DNA from: Frateuria flava
GTDB lineage: Bacteria > Pseudomonadota > Gammaproteobacteria > Xanthomonadales > Rhodanobacteraceae
Assembly: GCF_017837635.1 (NCBI RefSeq)
Contig: NZ_JAGJRS010000031.1
Span: forward strand, 1 to 64,000
DNA: 64,000 nt
Direction of reading: 5' to 3'
Positions 34,751 to 44,251 of this stretch are shown here, one piece after another. A model generated the notes under the pieces. It was not told where the DNA came from and made no database searches. It saw nothing but the letters and a program-made list of their open reading frames with translations. Made by a program: the position numbers and the translations under genes. The stretch's first letter is position 1. Each line of letters starts with the position of its first letter.

Positions 34751-36097
34751 GTGCTCAAGTGCTTCAAAGCCTACGACATCCGCGGCCGCGTCCCGGGTGA
34801 ATTGAATGATGATATCGCTTACCGCATCGGCCGCGCGTTCGCGCAGACACTTCGGGCGCGCGAGGTGGTGGTGGGTCGTGACGTGCGGTTGGATAGTCCA
34901 GCGCTGGCCGCGGCCGTGGCGCGCGGGCTCAACGACGCCGGCGCATCGGTGATCGATATCGGGTTGTGCGGCACCGAGGAGGTCTATTTCCAGACGGCAC
35001 ACCGCGGCGTGGATGGCGGCATCATGGTGACCGCGAGCCACAATCCGATGGACTTCAACGGAATGAAACTGGTGCGCGACGGCTCGCGTCCAATCAGCGG
35101 CGATACCGGACTACGCGATATCGAAGCGCTGACTGAGTCGGGCCAATTTTCCCCGACGGCTACGATCGGTTCGTTGCGGGTGGAAGCGGACAAGTCTGCG
35201 TTTATCGAGCATCTGCTCGGCTACGTTGATCGTAGCGCCCTGCGGCCGCTGAAGATCGTGGTCAACGCCGGCAACGGCGGGGCAGGCGTGGTAATCGACG
35301 AGCTGGCGCCGCACCTGCCGTTCGAATTCATCCGCATCCATCACGAACCGGACGGTCGTTTTCCGCACGGCATTCCGAATCCGCTGCTGCCGGAGAATCG
35401 CGCCGCCACGTCCGAGGCATTGCGTAGCAGCGGGGCGGATTTTGGTATCGCCTGGGACGGCGATTTCGACCGCTGCTTCTTCTTCGACGCCGAAGGGCGC
35501 TTCATCGAGGGTTACTACCTGGTCGGCCTGCTGGCCGCTCAGCTGCTGGAGAAGCATCCCAGCGGCAAGATCGTGCATGACCCGCGCCTGACGTGGAACA
35601 CCATCGACATGGCCAAGGCCGCCGGTGGCGTGCCCATCATGAGCAAGACCGGTCACGCATTCATCAAGGAGCGGATGCGGATGGAGGATGCGCTCTACGG
35701 CGGTGAGATGAGTGCGCACCACTATTTTCGCGATTTTGCCTATTGCGACTCTGGGATGATTCCGTGGCTGCTGATTGCCGAACGCCTAAGCCGCATGGAG
35801 ATGCCTCTGGCCCAGATGGTCGAGCAGCGCATTGCCGCGTACCCGTGCAGCGGCGAGATCAATTTCGAGGTGGCAGACGCAGCGGCCGTCGTCGGCCGGC
35901 TTCAGGATCGCTATGCCACGATGCCGTCAGCAGTGGTGGACCATACCGACGGGCTCAGCGTGGACTTTGCGGACTGGCGCTTCAATGTCCGCTCGTCGAA
36001 CACCGAGCCGTTGCTGCGCTTGAACGTCGAGGCGCGGGGGAGCATCGCGCTGATGGATGAAAAAACCGCAGAGCTGCGTCGCTTGATCGAAGGCTGA
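34751..36097 (+). CDS. algC: Phosphomannomutase / phosphoglucomutase
   Basis: The enzyme interconverts mannose-6- and mannose-1-phosphate (and often the glucose pair), supplying ManC. The 448-residue protein has the phosphoserine loop [13 protein letters not shown], the metal loop [10 protein letters not shown], the sugar-binding [10 protein letters not shown] and the phosphate-binding [12 protein letters not shown]. The start is GTG with GGGAAG upstream, four bases after the GT-C gene. Names used for this protein in relatives are algC, xanA and manB. Confidence 0.94.
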   Translation: MLKCFKAYDIRGRVPGELNDDIAYRIGRAFAQTLRAREVVVGRDVRLDSPALAAAVARGLNDAGASVIDIGLCGTEEVYFQTAHRGVDGGIMVTASHNPMDFNGMKLVRDGSRPISGDTGLRDIEALTESGQFSPTATIGSLRVEADKSAFIEHLLGYVDRSALRPLKIVVNAGNGGAGVVIDELAPHLPFEFIRIHHEPDGRFPHGIPNPLLPENRAATSEALRSSGADFGIAWDGDFDRCFFFDAEGRFIEGYYLVGLLAAQLLEKHPSGKIVHDPRLTWNTIDMAKAAGGVPIMSKTGHAFIKERMRMEDALYGGEMSAHHYFRDFAYCDSGMIPWLLIAERLSRMEMPLAQMVEQRIAAYPCSGEINFEVADAAAVVGRLQDRYATMPSAVVDHTDGLSVDFADWRFNVRSSNTEPLLRLNVEARGSIALMDEKTAELRRLIEG

Positions 36098-36104
36098 CGC
36101 GACG

Positions 36105-36132
36105 GTGCAGGGGCGGGTCATCGCCCCTGCAC
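36105..36132. terminator. Hairpin between the convergent algC and manC genes
   Basis: Perfect 11-base arms GTGCAGGGGCG and CGCCCCTGCAC with a six-base loop lie exactly between the two convergent stops. There is no T-run on either strand, so termination is inferred from position only. Confidence 0.5.
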
Positions 36133-36139
36133 ATCGAGG

Positions 36140-37549
36140 TCACGCCCGACCGTAGACATCCTCAAAGCGCACGATGTCATCTTCGCCAAGATAGCTGCCG
36201 GACTGGACTTCGATCAGCTCCAACGGCACTTTCCCCACGTTGCGCAACCGATGCACGCTCCCCAGCGGTAGGTAGGTGCTCTGGTTCTCACTGAGCAGGA
36301 ACACCTCTTCATCGCGCGTCACTTGCGCGGTTCCCGAGACTACGATCCAGTGCTCGGCTCGGTGGTGGTGCTTCTGCAGGCTAAGCGCCGCGCCCGGCTT
36401 GACGACGATCCGCTTGACCTGGAACCGCTCGCCCATATCGATGGAATCGTAGCTGCCCCATGGCCGGTAGACCTTGCGATGGAACATATGCTCGGGCCGG
36501 TTTGCAGCCTTGAGCTGGTCAACGAGCTTCTTCACGTCCTGCGATCGTTCTCGCGAGGCAATCAGAGTCGCATCCGGGGTGTCAACGATCACCAGGTCCT
36601 GGACGCCGATGGTTGCCACGAGTCGGCGGTCGCATGAGCGGACAAGACAGTTATGACTGTCGATGGCAAGCACGTCACCCTCCAGGCGGTTGCCGTCGGC
36701 GTCCTTCTCCGCTGCGGACCAAAGCGCACCCCAGGACCCGATGTCGCTCCAACCGCAGCTGACCGGAACAACAGCCGCGCGATCCGTCTTTTCCATCACC
36801 GCATAATCGATCGAATCCTCCGGACTGCCAACGAAGGCAGCCTTGTCGATGCGCACGAAATCAAGATCCACCGATGCGGATTCGAATGATCCGCGCACGG
36901 CTTTGAGGATTGCCGGAGCATGGCGTTCCAGTTCCTCGAGGAACCGGCTTGCCCGGAACATGAACATCCCCGAGTTCCAATCGTAGTTTCCATCGTTGAT
37001 GTATGCCTGGGCAGTTGCCAGATCGGGCTTCTCGACGAAGCGGTCGACGCGAAACGCGCCCGGAACGGCTTCGCCACGACGGATGTAGCCGAACCCGGTC
37101 TCGGGACCGTCAGGCCGGATTCCGAAGGTCACCAGCCAACCTTCCTCGGCCACCGGCAAGGCGCTGGCGACGGCGTTTCGGAAGTTCTGCTCGTCACCAA
37201 TGAGGTGATCGGCCGGCAGCACCAGAACGATGGCATGAGGGTCGCGGGCGAGTGCCTGAAGCGCGGCCAGTGCGATGGCTGGCGCGGTGTTTCGCGGCAG
37301 AGGCTCGAGCATGATGGTCGCACCCTTGACCTCCAGTTCGAGTAATTGCTCAGCGACCAGGAACCGATGGTCTTCACTGCATACCACGATCGGGGCCGTC
37401 GCCTCTATCAGGCCGAGGGTGCGCCCGATAGTCTGCTGGAAGAGGCTGGAATCTCCGGCCAGCGTAAGGAACTGCTTTGGCAGGTTTTTGCGGGACAAAG
37501 GCCAGAGCCTGGTACCGCTACCACCGCTGAGGACGACCGGGATTAACAT
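36140..37549 (-). CDS. manC: Mannose-1-phosphate guanylyltransferase / mannose-6-phosphate isomerase
   Basis: A 469-residue bifunctional enzyme. The nucleotidyltransferase domain (residues 1 to about 340) has VVLSGGSGTRLWPLSRKNLPKQF and FVEKPD. The C-terminal cupin isomerase has RPWGSYDSID, KRIVVKPGAALSLQKHHHRAEHW (key parts QKHHHRAEHW) and the closing EVQSGSYLGEDDIVR. It makes GDP-mannose for gmd. The ATG at 37549 has GGAGCG five bases upstream; the longer reading adds an unlikely N-terminus. It is divergent in sense from most of the cluster. Confidence 0.96.
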   Translation of the reverse strand: MLIPVVLSGGSGTRLWPLSRKNLPKQFLTLAGDSSLFQQTIGRTLGLIEATAPIVVCSEDHRFLVAEQLLELEVKGATIMLEPLPRNTAPAIALAALQALARDPHAIVLVLPADHLIGDEQNFRNAVASALPVAEEGWLVTFGIRPDGPETGFGYIRRGEAVPGAFRVDRFVEKPDLATAQAYINDGNYDWNSGMFMFRASRFLEELERHAPAILKAVRGSFESASVDLDFVRIDKAAFVGSPEDSIDYAVMEKTDRAAVVPVSCGWSDIGSWGALWSAAEKDADGNRLEGDVLAIDSHNCLVRSCDRRLVATIGVQDLVIVDTPDATLIASRERSQDVKKLVDQLKAANRPEHMFHRKVYRPWGSYDSIDMGERFQVKRIVVKPGAALSLQKHHHRAEHWIVVSGTAQVTRDEEVFLLSENQSTYLPLGSVHRLRNVGKVPLELIEVQSGSYLGEDDIVRFEDVYGRA

Positions 37550-37713
37550 GCAAGCGCTCCTACTAAGGGCGCCAGACTGGGACACGGCGCCGTGAACCAC
37601 TCATTATCCAAAAGCACGCGATCAGGCGCCAGCGTGGGATCGTCGGAAAACTAGGGGATGCGCGTCGATATATCCGTTGGGGGCAGTTGGCCCATGGTGT
37701 GTCAGCTACGCGA

Positions 37714-38658
37714 TCACTCTTGCCGGTGCTCCAGGCGCTGCACGCGCAGATGGATGCGCTCGAGCAACTTGCGGTTTGTAGCGATAAGATCGCCGATGAT
37801 GCCCATCAAAAAGAATAGCAGGCCGACGATCACAGCCAAGGCACAAAGGATCACCGACTGCACATGGCCGGCGCCGTTGCCTTCGAAGAAGAACCAGAGG
37901 TAGCGCGCGCCGGCGGCCAGACCGACCAACAGGAACACCGTCCCGAAGAACGCAAAGAACTTGAGCGGCTTGTAGATCACGAATACCCGCAAGATCGTGA
38001 GCACCGACCGGCCCACGTACGCGGGAATGCTGCGCACGAGCCGCGATGGTCGGAGGTCGGGATTAGTGCGAATCGGCACGTTGGCGACGCGCATGTTGCT
38101 CTGTCCCGCCTGGATGATGGTTTCCAGCGTATAGGTGTACGCGTTGAACACGTTGAGTCGCATGGCTGCCTCACGGGTGATAGCCCGAAAGCCACTCGGG
38201 GCGTCCATCACCTCGGTCTGGCTGGCCATGCGTACGGCCCAGCTGCCCAACTGCTCAAGCTTTTTTTTCATCCAGGAAAAATGGGTCGTATCGCCAATCG
38301 GCCTGGCGCCGATGACTATGTCCGCCTCGCCAGCGAGTATCGGGGCGATCAGCGCAGGGATGTCATCGGCCTGGTATTGATTGTCTGCGTCGGTGTTGAC
38401 TATGACATCGGCATGCACTTTCAGGCAGGCATCAATACCAGTCATGAAGGCCTGCGCCAATCCGCGGTTTGCCGTATGGCGGACGATGTGGTGCACGCCC
38501 AGCCTGCGCGCGACTTCCACGGTTCCGTCACGGGAGCCGTCATCGACGATCAGCCATTCGACCGTATCGATCCCCTCGAGCATCCGGGGCAGTGCGGCGA
38601 GGGCGATGGCTAGCGTCGCAGACTCATTGAAGCATGGGATCTGGATGACGAGCTTCAT
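37714..38658 (-). CDS. GT2 glycosyltransferase, polyprenyl-phosphate sugar synthase type
   Basis: The 314-residue protein has a GT-A domain (LVIQIPCFNESATL at the start, VDDGSRDGT, metal-binding NTDADNQY) and two membrane helices near residues 235-295. The fold resembles DPM1/GtrB enzymes that charge polyprenyl phosphate with a sugar from a nucleotide donor. This would make the lipid donors used by the GT-C proteins nearby. Start 38658 follows a weak GAGTG site; the longer upstream reading lacks support. It lies 164 bases downstream of the manC start, on the same strand. Confidence 0.85.
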   Translation of the reverse strand: MKLVIQIPCFNESATLAIALAALPRMLEGIDTVEWLIVDDGSRDGTVEVARRLGVHHIVRHTANRGLAQAFMTGIDACLKVHADVIVNTDADNQYQADDIPALIAPILAGEADIVIGARPIGDTTHFSWMKKKLEQLGSWAVRMASQTEVMDAPSGFRAITREAAMRLNVFNAYTYTLETIIQAGQSNMRVANVPIRTNPDLRPSRLVRSIPAYVGRSVLTILRVFVIYKPLKFFAFFGTVFLLVGLAAGARYLWFFFEGNGAGHVQSVILCALAVIVGLLFFLMGIIGDLIATNRKLLERIHLRVQRLEHRQE

Positions 38659-38848
38659 TGCCGCACTCGTGGGCAAGCATGGGCCCGTACGCGGGACGGG
38701 CGTATCGTTCAAGCCAAGCTCTAGCATGCGCCTAAGTTGTGAATTTTTTGTCATCGCTGACGCAGCAACGAGTCCACTCGGGTCGAGGGGCTTTCTTCCT
38801 TCCTTGGGCAGCGGCTATCGTCTGACCGCACCGGCGTCGGAGCTGAAG

Positions 38849-39466
38849 ATGAACGGCAAGGTCTTTCAACCCTCGGGCAACTACTACGACAAGTACAACA
38901 CCCGCAACCCGATCGCGCGATCAATGATGCAGGGGTTTCTGCGGTCGTTCGTGGAGCTGGCCGTGATCGCCGAACCGGTGGGCACGGCCATTGAAATCGG
39001 TTGCGGGGAGGGCGAGTTGTCCATGCGGTTGGCGGGCAGGGGATGGAAGGTACAGGGATGCGACATTTCCGAAGACGCAGTGGATGAGGCGCGCCGGCGT
39101 GCCGCTGCTGCGGGCTTGCCAATCCCATTCCGTACTTTGGACATCTTCAGCGCAAAGGAGGCATGCGGTCGCAGCGATTTAGTCGTCTGCTGCGAGGTCA
39201 TGGAGCATTTGGAAGAGCCCGCCATTGCGCTCGATATCCTGGCCGGGCTGAGCTGCCGATATCTGCTTGTCAGTGTGCCGAGGGAGCCGCTCTGGCGCGC
39301 GCTCAACATGGCCAGGGGCTGCTATTGGAAGGAATTCGGTAATACACCCGGGCACATCCAGCACTGGTCGAAACGCGCATTTCTCTCGCTGCTGCAGCAG
39401 CGAGTACAGATCGTCGCCGTGCGCTCACCGCTTCCGTGGACGCTCGCGCTCTGCCGTGTCCAGTAA
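38849..39466 (+). CDS. Class I SAM-dependent methyltransferase
   Basis: A 205-residue methyltransferase of the Methyltransf_11/23 type. Motif I is AIEIGCGEGELSMRLA, motif II/III includes GCDISEDAVDEAR, and DLVVCCEVMEHLEEP is the catalytic-face strand. The ATG at 38849 has GGAG eight bases before it. It overlaps the flippase-like gene by 11 bases and faces the GT2 gene divergently. The target is unknown; a sugar or polyprenyl-linked intermediate is possible. Confidence 0.82.
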   Translation: MNGKVFQPSGNYYDKYNTRNPIARSMMQGFLRSFVELAVIAEPVGTAIEIGCGEGELSMRLAGRGWKVQGCDISEDAVDEARRRAAAAGLPIPFRTLDIFSAKEACGRSDLVVCCEVMEHLEEPAIALDILAGLSCRYLLVSVPREPLWRALNMARGCYWKEFGNTPGHIQHWSKRAFLSLLQQRVQIVAVRSPLPWTLALCRVQ

Positions 39467-40370
39467 CGTAAGAGCTCTTTCACGCGTCGCAGGAGGGCTG
39501 GTGGCGCTGGGCTGCGTCGGCTGGATACTTCTGCGCTTTGTGCAGACAGGCGTCCTGAAGCAGTTGTGGAACTCGCCCCACCTCGGCAGCCTCGTCGGGT
39601 CCATCGGCATCGCCATTCCCATCTATGCCGCAGGGTTGTGTTCTGCTGGGCTCGCCTGGTGCTGCCTGCAAACGGCATTTCTTGCCGACCGGCCGCGACT
39701 GCGTCCGTTGTTCTCGGCCTATGCAGTCACGCAGTTCGCAAAGTATTTGCCGGGCAACGTCGGCCACTATGTCGGGCGCCATCTGTTGATGCGCAATCTC
39801 GGGATGAGTCACCGCGCCCTGCTGCTAGCCACGTTCGCCGAAGCGGGCCTTCTCGTGCTGGCCTCGCTGGTGTGGGCCGCCGACGCCATAGGCGTGCTTG
39901 CACCCTGGCTGCCCTTCTCCGTAACGACGGGTGAAGTAGCGCTTGTCGAATGCGTCTGCATCGGGACCGCCTTCATCGCGCTGCAATGGTGGCGCCGTCG
40001 CAATTCCAGGGTGGAGGCGTGGATTCCCTTGCACGCGCCAAGCTGGATGCTGCCGGTACTGCCGCTGCAGCTGCTTCTGTTCGGGGCAATGGCGCTATCC
40101 CTGATGGCGCCCGCTCAGGTGCTGCTGCAAGATGCCGCGGACGTCTGGCTATTGCCGGCTGCTGCGGCGGCCAGCTGGGTAGCAGGTTTCGTCGTCATCG
40201 GCGCACCGGGCGGACTCGGGGTGCGGGAGGTAGTGTTTCTCGCTCTGTTGCACGGGCACATGCCGGAAAAGGATATTCTCTTGCTGGCGGCCGTGTTCAG
40301 AATAGTCACATTTGGTGGGGACATCGTTTTCATGTTCCTGGGGGTGATTCTTCGCAGCCGTCCCATATAA
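39456..40370 (+). CDS. Flippase-like membrane protein (LPG synthase TM/UPF0104 family)
   Basis: A 304-residue protein with about eight membrane helices. It shows the family's core stretches SAYAVTQFAKYLPGNVGHYVGR (key part KYLPGNVGHYVGR) and GAPGGLGVREVVFLALL. Members are integral membrane proteins often sited beside glycosyltransferases and are proposed lipid or polyprenol-sugar translocators. I start it at GTG 39456, within the methyltransferase end, because the first helix then follows naturally. No better start is visible. The molecular role is unproven. Confidence 0.78.
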   Translation: MSSNVRALSRVAGGLVALGCVGWILLRFVQTGVLKQLWNSPHLGSLVGSIGIAIPIYAAGLCSAGLAWCCLQTAFLADRPRLRPLFSAYAVTQFAKYLPGNVGHYVGRHLLMRNLGMSHRALLLATFAEAGLLVLASLVWAADAIGVLAPWLPFSVTTGEVALVECVCIGTAFIALQWWRRRNSRVEAWIPLHAPSWMLPVLPLQLLLFGAMALSLMAPAQVLLQDAADVWLLPAAAAASWVAGFVVIGAPGGLGVREVVFLALLHGHMPEKDILLLAAVFRIVTFGGDIVFMFLGVILRSRPI

Positions 40371-40452
40371 ACGGGCCGCGGATCCCGTCCGCGCGAAAAC
40401 GGTTCCCTAAAGAAAGACTCTTAATGCTTTTGCGAGCAAACGCCAAGCGTAC

Positions 40453-41622
40453 CTATTTGCGAGAGCCGGGGCCGCTCAGGTTTGGGCTTGGCTTACTGTC
40501 GATAAGACTAAGATAACGTTCTATAAACGCCTGATTCGAAAATACGTCGAGGGCTGCTTGCCGAATGGCCTGGCGATCCCTGCACCGCTCGGTAGCAACG
40601 GTATCCAATATGGCTGACGCCAAGCCTTCGTCAGAGCCCGGAGGGGCCAGATTACCGGCTCCGGTTAGTTGAACCGGTATCCGTACGCCGCGCATATCGC
40701 TAGCGACAACCGGGACTCCTGCCAGCATGGCCTCGACCTGCACCATGCCAAAGGCTTCGTAGGCGTTGACGCTAGGAAGCACCAGGACGTCCAGTTGTGC
40801 GTAGAAGCGTGACAACTCCGTCTCGTCTATACGGCCCAGAAGTTGGACGCTATCGCCTAGGGCGTCAATTCTCGGTTTGAGTTGTTGATAGATGGAGCCA
40901 CCTGCAACGGCTCTATAGTCGCCCGCCAAAAGCAAGCGAGCAGACGGGTGTCGTGTGCGGATGCGCTCAAAAGCGCGGATCAGGACGTCAATGCCCTTTT
41001 CGGCCACGAACCGTCCCAAAAAACCAATAACGAGAGACTTGCCGTCGCTGCTGGGTCGAGCTGGGGTCAACAGGCCAGGGTCTTTGATGGGCGCGAAGCC
41101 CTCGACGACCGGCGCGTCCGGTTTCAGGACCGCTGATCCGGCCGCGTAGTCTTTAGACAAGACCACGACTTTTTCGGACCGTTTAATGCACAGTTGGGAT
41201 CCCTGATTGACTGCGCCAACTGCGAGCCTATCGAACCACCCGCCGACGGCTTGAACATCGCATTGATATGTCGTGATCAAGCGAGCATGCTTAGGAGCCA
41301 GTCGCGTCAGCCAGATTGCATCCAGCATGGGCAAATGAAAATTAATGACATCCGCGTTCCTCGCGAGGCCCCGGAACTGACGGATCATGTCTACGCTTAT
41401 ATACCCCTTGTGGAGGAATAGCAGCGGTTTAGCACGCACTACATTGACCCCGGCAATCTTCTCCTGTGGTGGTAGCGAGTTCAGGTGCATCCCTGTCAGC
41501 ACCGTAACATCATGGTACTTCGCGATTCCTTCCGCGAGCATTTTTGCGTACTCCGACACTCCGCTTATGTAGGGATGGTAATAGCTAAGTACGATAAGAA
41601 TGTTTTTGCGGACTGCCATCAT
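40453..41622 (-). CDS. GT4-family glycosyltransferase
   Basis: A 389-residue GT-B enzyme with an N-terminal PHPYISGVSEYAKMLAE glycine-loop region, GFLGRFVAEKGIDVLIRA, and the EX7E motif in EAFGMVQVEAML. This resembles WbdB/PimB-like mannosyl- or glucosyltransferases. The ATG at 41622 overlaps the stop of the EamA-like gene (ATGA). It is the last gene of the minus-strand four-gene operon and converges on the flippase-like gene. Confidence 0.87.
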   Translation of the reverse strand: MMAVRKNILIVLSYYHPYISGVSEYAKMLAEGIAKYHDVTVLTGMHLNSLPPQEKIAGVNVVRAKPLLFLHKGYISVDMIRQFRGLARNADVINFHLPMLDAIWLTRLAPKHARLITTYQCDVQAVGGWFDRLAVGAVNQGSQLCIKRSEKVVVLSKDYAAGSAVLKPDAPVVEGFAPIKDPGLLTPARPSSDGKSLVIGFLGRFVAEKGIDVLIRAFERIRTRHPSARLLLAGDYRAVAGGSIYQQLKPRIDALGDSVQLLGRIDETELSRFYAQLDVLVLPSVNAYEAFGMVQVEAMLAGVPVVASDMRGVRIPVQLTGAGNLAPPGSDEGLASAILDTVATERCRDRQAIRQAALDVFSNQAFIERYLSLIDSKPSPNLSGPGSRK

Positions 41623-41978
41623 GACCTCGAGATCAAGGCCACGCCGATCATAATCACTCCAATTCCGGCCCAACGCAGTGTAGAGACGTGTTCCTTGAAG
41701 ATATAGAGCGCCAGTACAGGGGTTATCACATAGACCATTGACATCAGTGGTTGAAGCAGGCTGAGGTCAACCTTACGCAAAAGAAGGATCCACAGGACAG
41801 CGGGAATGAAATAGAGGGCCAGTCCTGCAAGGATTCGCCAGTTGAGAAAGATGAACCAAAGGTCCAGTACGCCATGGATGGGCGGAAGGCGGACGGCTCC
41901 AGCTTTAAGTAAAAGGCCTCCGATGGCACTCAGCAAAGCTCCCAAGAAAACGAGCGGCAGCAGGATAACCAAGGGCAT
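41619..41978 (-). CDS. Small EamA/SMR-like membrane protein
   Basis: A 119-residue protein with four membrane helices, one EamA half-domain in length. It contains LLLKAGAV in helix one and SLLQPLMSMVYVITPVLAL with a basic/acid pair (FKEH) before the last helix. In size and pattern it resembles ArnE/ArnF, the two small subunits that flip undecaprenyl-phosphate-aminoarabinose. It sits between the GT-C gene (TGATG overlap) and the GT4 gene (ATGA overlap), so a lipid-phosphate-sugar flippase role is a fair inference. Confidence 0.78.
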   Translation of the reverse strand: MPLVILLPLVFLGALLSAIGGLLLKAGAVRLPPIHGVLDLWFIFLNWRILAGLALYFIPAVLWILLLRKVDLSLLQPLMSMVYVITPVLALYIFKEHVSTLRWAGIGVIMIGVALISRS

Positions 41979-44212
41979 CAGGGTTCGCTCCGGCAGGTAA
42001 GGGTTGGGAATCGGGGGTTGATCGACAGGCTGAGTCCAGAGACCTGATAGCTCAGCTCCCGAGTGTCGACCGATTGACCAAGCAGCGCAGGGCTTCGTAC
42101 GGGCCCCAAAGGTACGATCGTCACCTGATGCTCGTGTCCCGGGGGTATTGCCAGCGTTAGCTGGTGGGGTTCGGTTGAAATGGTGAGCTCACAACGAGCG
42201 CCGTCGACAGTGACGGCAACTTTTTCGGAGGCAGCGGCTGGGGCGAAACGGTTCGCTAAAACCAGATTCAGGAATTTCGCACCCTGGCCAACGATGTTCA
42301 GTAGTAATTTCCGCCCCATCCAAGACCAACCACCTTCGTCGCCATAGAGGCCCGAGATGCGGGTGCCGTCGGTGACGTCTACCACTTCAAAACGTCCATA
42401 GCGCGCGAGGATCTTTTCTCCTAGTAGGGTGGAGCCTCCGATAGCGTCGGTGATCATCACTTGAGACGAGCCGCGAGGCACGGCAGGGTGTGTGCTGACA
42501 AACGGCTCAAGATAACCGCCGGAGCCATAAACCGCCGAAAACTCCAGCGGCCTGTTCGAAAAGTAGGCGGTCCACATTGAATATAGAAATGGTTCGCTTC
42601 CGAAACGCACGGCCACGCTGCGTTGCCCCGACCATTGGTCGGCCGCCTTTACGGCGTTAACGAGGTCATTTGCTACATAACGCCGCCCAGCGGTAAGAGA
42701 ACCTTTCTGCAGAAGCAGATAGCATGCGCCGATATTCATCGCTGCGACCCCTAGAATCGCCAGGTGCTGCACTATGCGATGAAGACCCTCGTGTTTGCCG
42801 CCGGAAGTGGCTACACCGCAAGCGGCAATCAAAGAGGGGGCTAAAAACAACGAAAAGTATTCGAGTATCTTGAGCTTTCCGTAGTTGAATTCTTTGTGGA
42901 AGATGTAGCTTAGGAACACAGTGAGAGCGAGCGCGACCCCTAACGGCAAGGAACTATCCGGGGAACGTACCGTGGATCTCGCAAGTGTTATACAAAGAAG
43001 CCCCGCAAATGCCACAAAAAATGCGCCAGGAACAATGGTTGCCAGCCCTTGGCTGGTAGAGAATACGGCTAACGGCAACTGGAGGGCTGAGAGCCCGGCG
43101 TAGGGGTCCGGCCACGAATTGCCTTGCGTGCTGGCGACGAAATAGACTGTCTTCAGTGTCATCGCGGCTACGGACGATATCCAGGGCACCGCCACGATTG
43201 CTATCGCAACGGATGCCAGGATTTGAAATCCACTCATGAGCAGCTCGCGAAATGATTCACCGCGCAGGAGAAGTTCGAACAGGAATATGCTGCCAATAAT
43301 GATCAGGGCGATTGGCGACAGTTCCGGGTATGTCGCGAGCATGCCAGCGAACAACAAAGGTTGCTGCACCCTCAGGCTCCAAGCCTTGCTTCGTATAGAG
43401 ATCAGGACGAACGACGTCATGAGCACTACGCCGTACGCGTTAGCGAAGCTGGAGTTGATGAATATCTGAACAAGCGCCGGGGCAAACACGACCGAGCCAG
43501 CTGCGAGGACCTTGGCGGCGGTCGGCCGCGACGAAAATAAGGCAAGGCGGCGTGGGATCAACAGAGCACTGGCCGAGGTGCCTCCGATCACGGCGACTGT
43601 CTGCAGCGCCAGAAAATGGGTCACGGGGTCCTGTGCCGAAATTGCGCTGACGAAAGCGAGCAGGCCTTCTGCTCCAACTCTCCCGAGTGACGGAGCTGCG
43701 CCAAACGCTGATCTCGCCATCCAGAACAAAGGGTGGTCTGCGCTATAGGTGACAGTGTCTCCAAACCGATGGCCCAACATCCAGCGGGCATTAGTGACGT
43801 AGTAAATGGCGTCATGGTTTGACGAGGCCTCAGCGACCAAGGCCTTGTGCGAAAACACAGGGATGTTCAGGGCCACAGTCAACACTACGAGCGCGGTCAG
43901 CCAAACGGCGCTCATGATCGGATCAAGTGCGCGCAGGTCACCGAAGAACAAGTCGCGCAGGGCCCCGTCGCGCCAGCTATAGACCAGCCAGGCGACAAGG
44001 CCTGCGGCAATCCACGGGCTCGCTTGCCCAATGGGGGCCACCGCGTTGACCGAACGGACTAAAACGATGGTCGTGCAGATGCCGAGTATCAGTGCCCATG
44101 GGAGTCGCTCAGCACCTTTTATCGCCGGGTTGTGCCGGGTGAGCGGATAACCAACAAGGGATAAGCCGACGACGCAAATCGCGACCTCAAACAGTAAGCG
44201 CGTCAAGAACAT
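41978..44212 (-). CDS. Polytopic membrane protein, probable GT-C glycosyltransferase
   Basis: A 744-residue protein with about 12 membrane helices up to residue ~510, then a roughly 230-residue soluble C-terminal part (VDVTDGTRISGLYGDEGGWSW, LTLAIPPGHEHQV). The first large loop, with SNHDAIYYVTNARWMLGH, is where GT-C enzymes carry the acidic catalytic residue. I recognize the fold type, not the specific family. Base composition is visibly less GC-rich than in the housekeeping genes. Position between HAD-UbiA and the EamA-like gene suggests it uses their lipid-linked sugar in the periplasm. Confidence 0.7.
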   Translation of the reverse strand: MFLTRLLFEVAICVVGLSLVGYPLTRHNPAIKGAERLPWALILGICTTIVLVRSVNAVAPIGQASPWIAAGLVAWLVYSWRDGALRDLFFGDLRALDPIMSAVWLTALVVLTVALNIPVFSHKALVAEASSNHDAIYYVTNARWMLGHRFGDTVTYSADHPLFWMARSAFGAAPSLGRVGAEGLLAFVSAISAQDPVTHFLALQTVAVIGGTSASALLIPRRLALFSSRPTAAKVLAAGSVVFAPALVQIFINSSFANAYGVVLMTSFVLISIRSKAWSLRVQQPLLFAGMLATYPELSPIALIIIGSIFLFELLLRGESFRELLMSGFQILASVAIAIVAVPWISSVAAMTLKTVYFVASTQGNSWPDPYAGLSALQLPLAVFSTSQGLATIVPGAFFVAFAGLLCITLARSTVRSPDSSLPLGVALALTVFLSYIFHKEFNYGKLKILEYFSLFLAPSLIAACGVATSGGKHEGLHRIVQHLAILGVAAMNIGACYLLLQKGSLTAGRRYVANDLVNAVKAADQWSGQRSVAVRFGSEPFLYSMWTAYFSNRPLEFSAVYGSGGYLEPFVSTHPAVPRGSSQVMITDAIGGSTLLGEKILARYGRFEVVDVTDGTRISGLYGDEGGWSWMGRKLLLNIVGQGAKFLNLVLANRFAPAAASEKVAVTVDGARCELTISTEPHQLTLAIPPGHEHQVTIVPLGPVRSPALLGQSVDTRELSYQVSGLSLSINPRFPTLTCRSEP

Positions 44213-44251
44213 ATTTTCCGTGCCGGAGCTGGCGGTTTCGGTCGCAGGTAA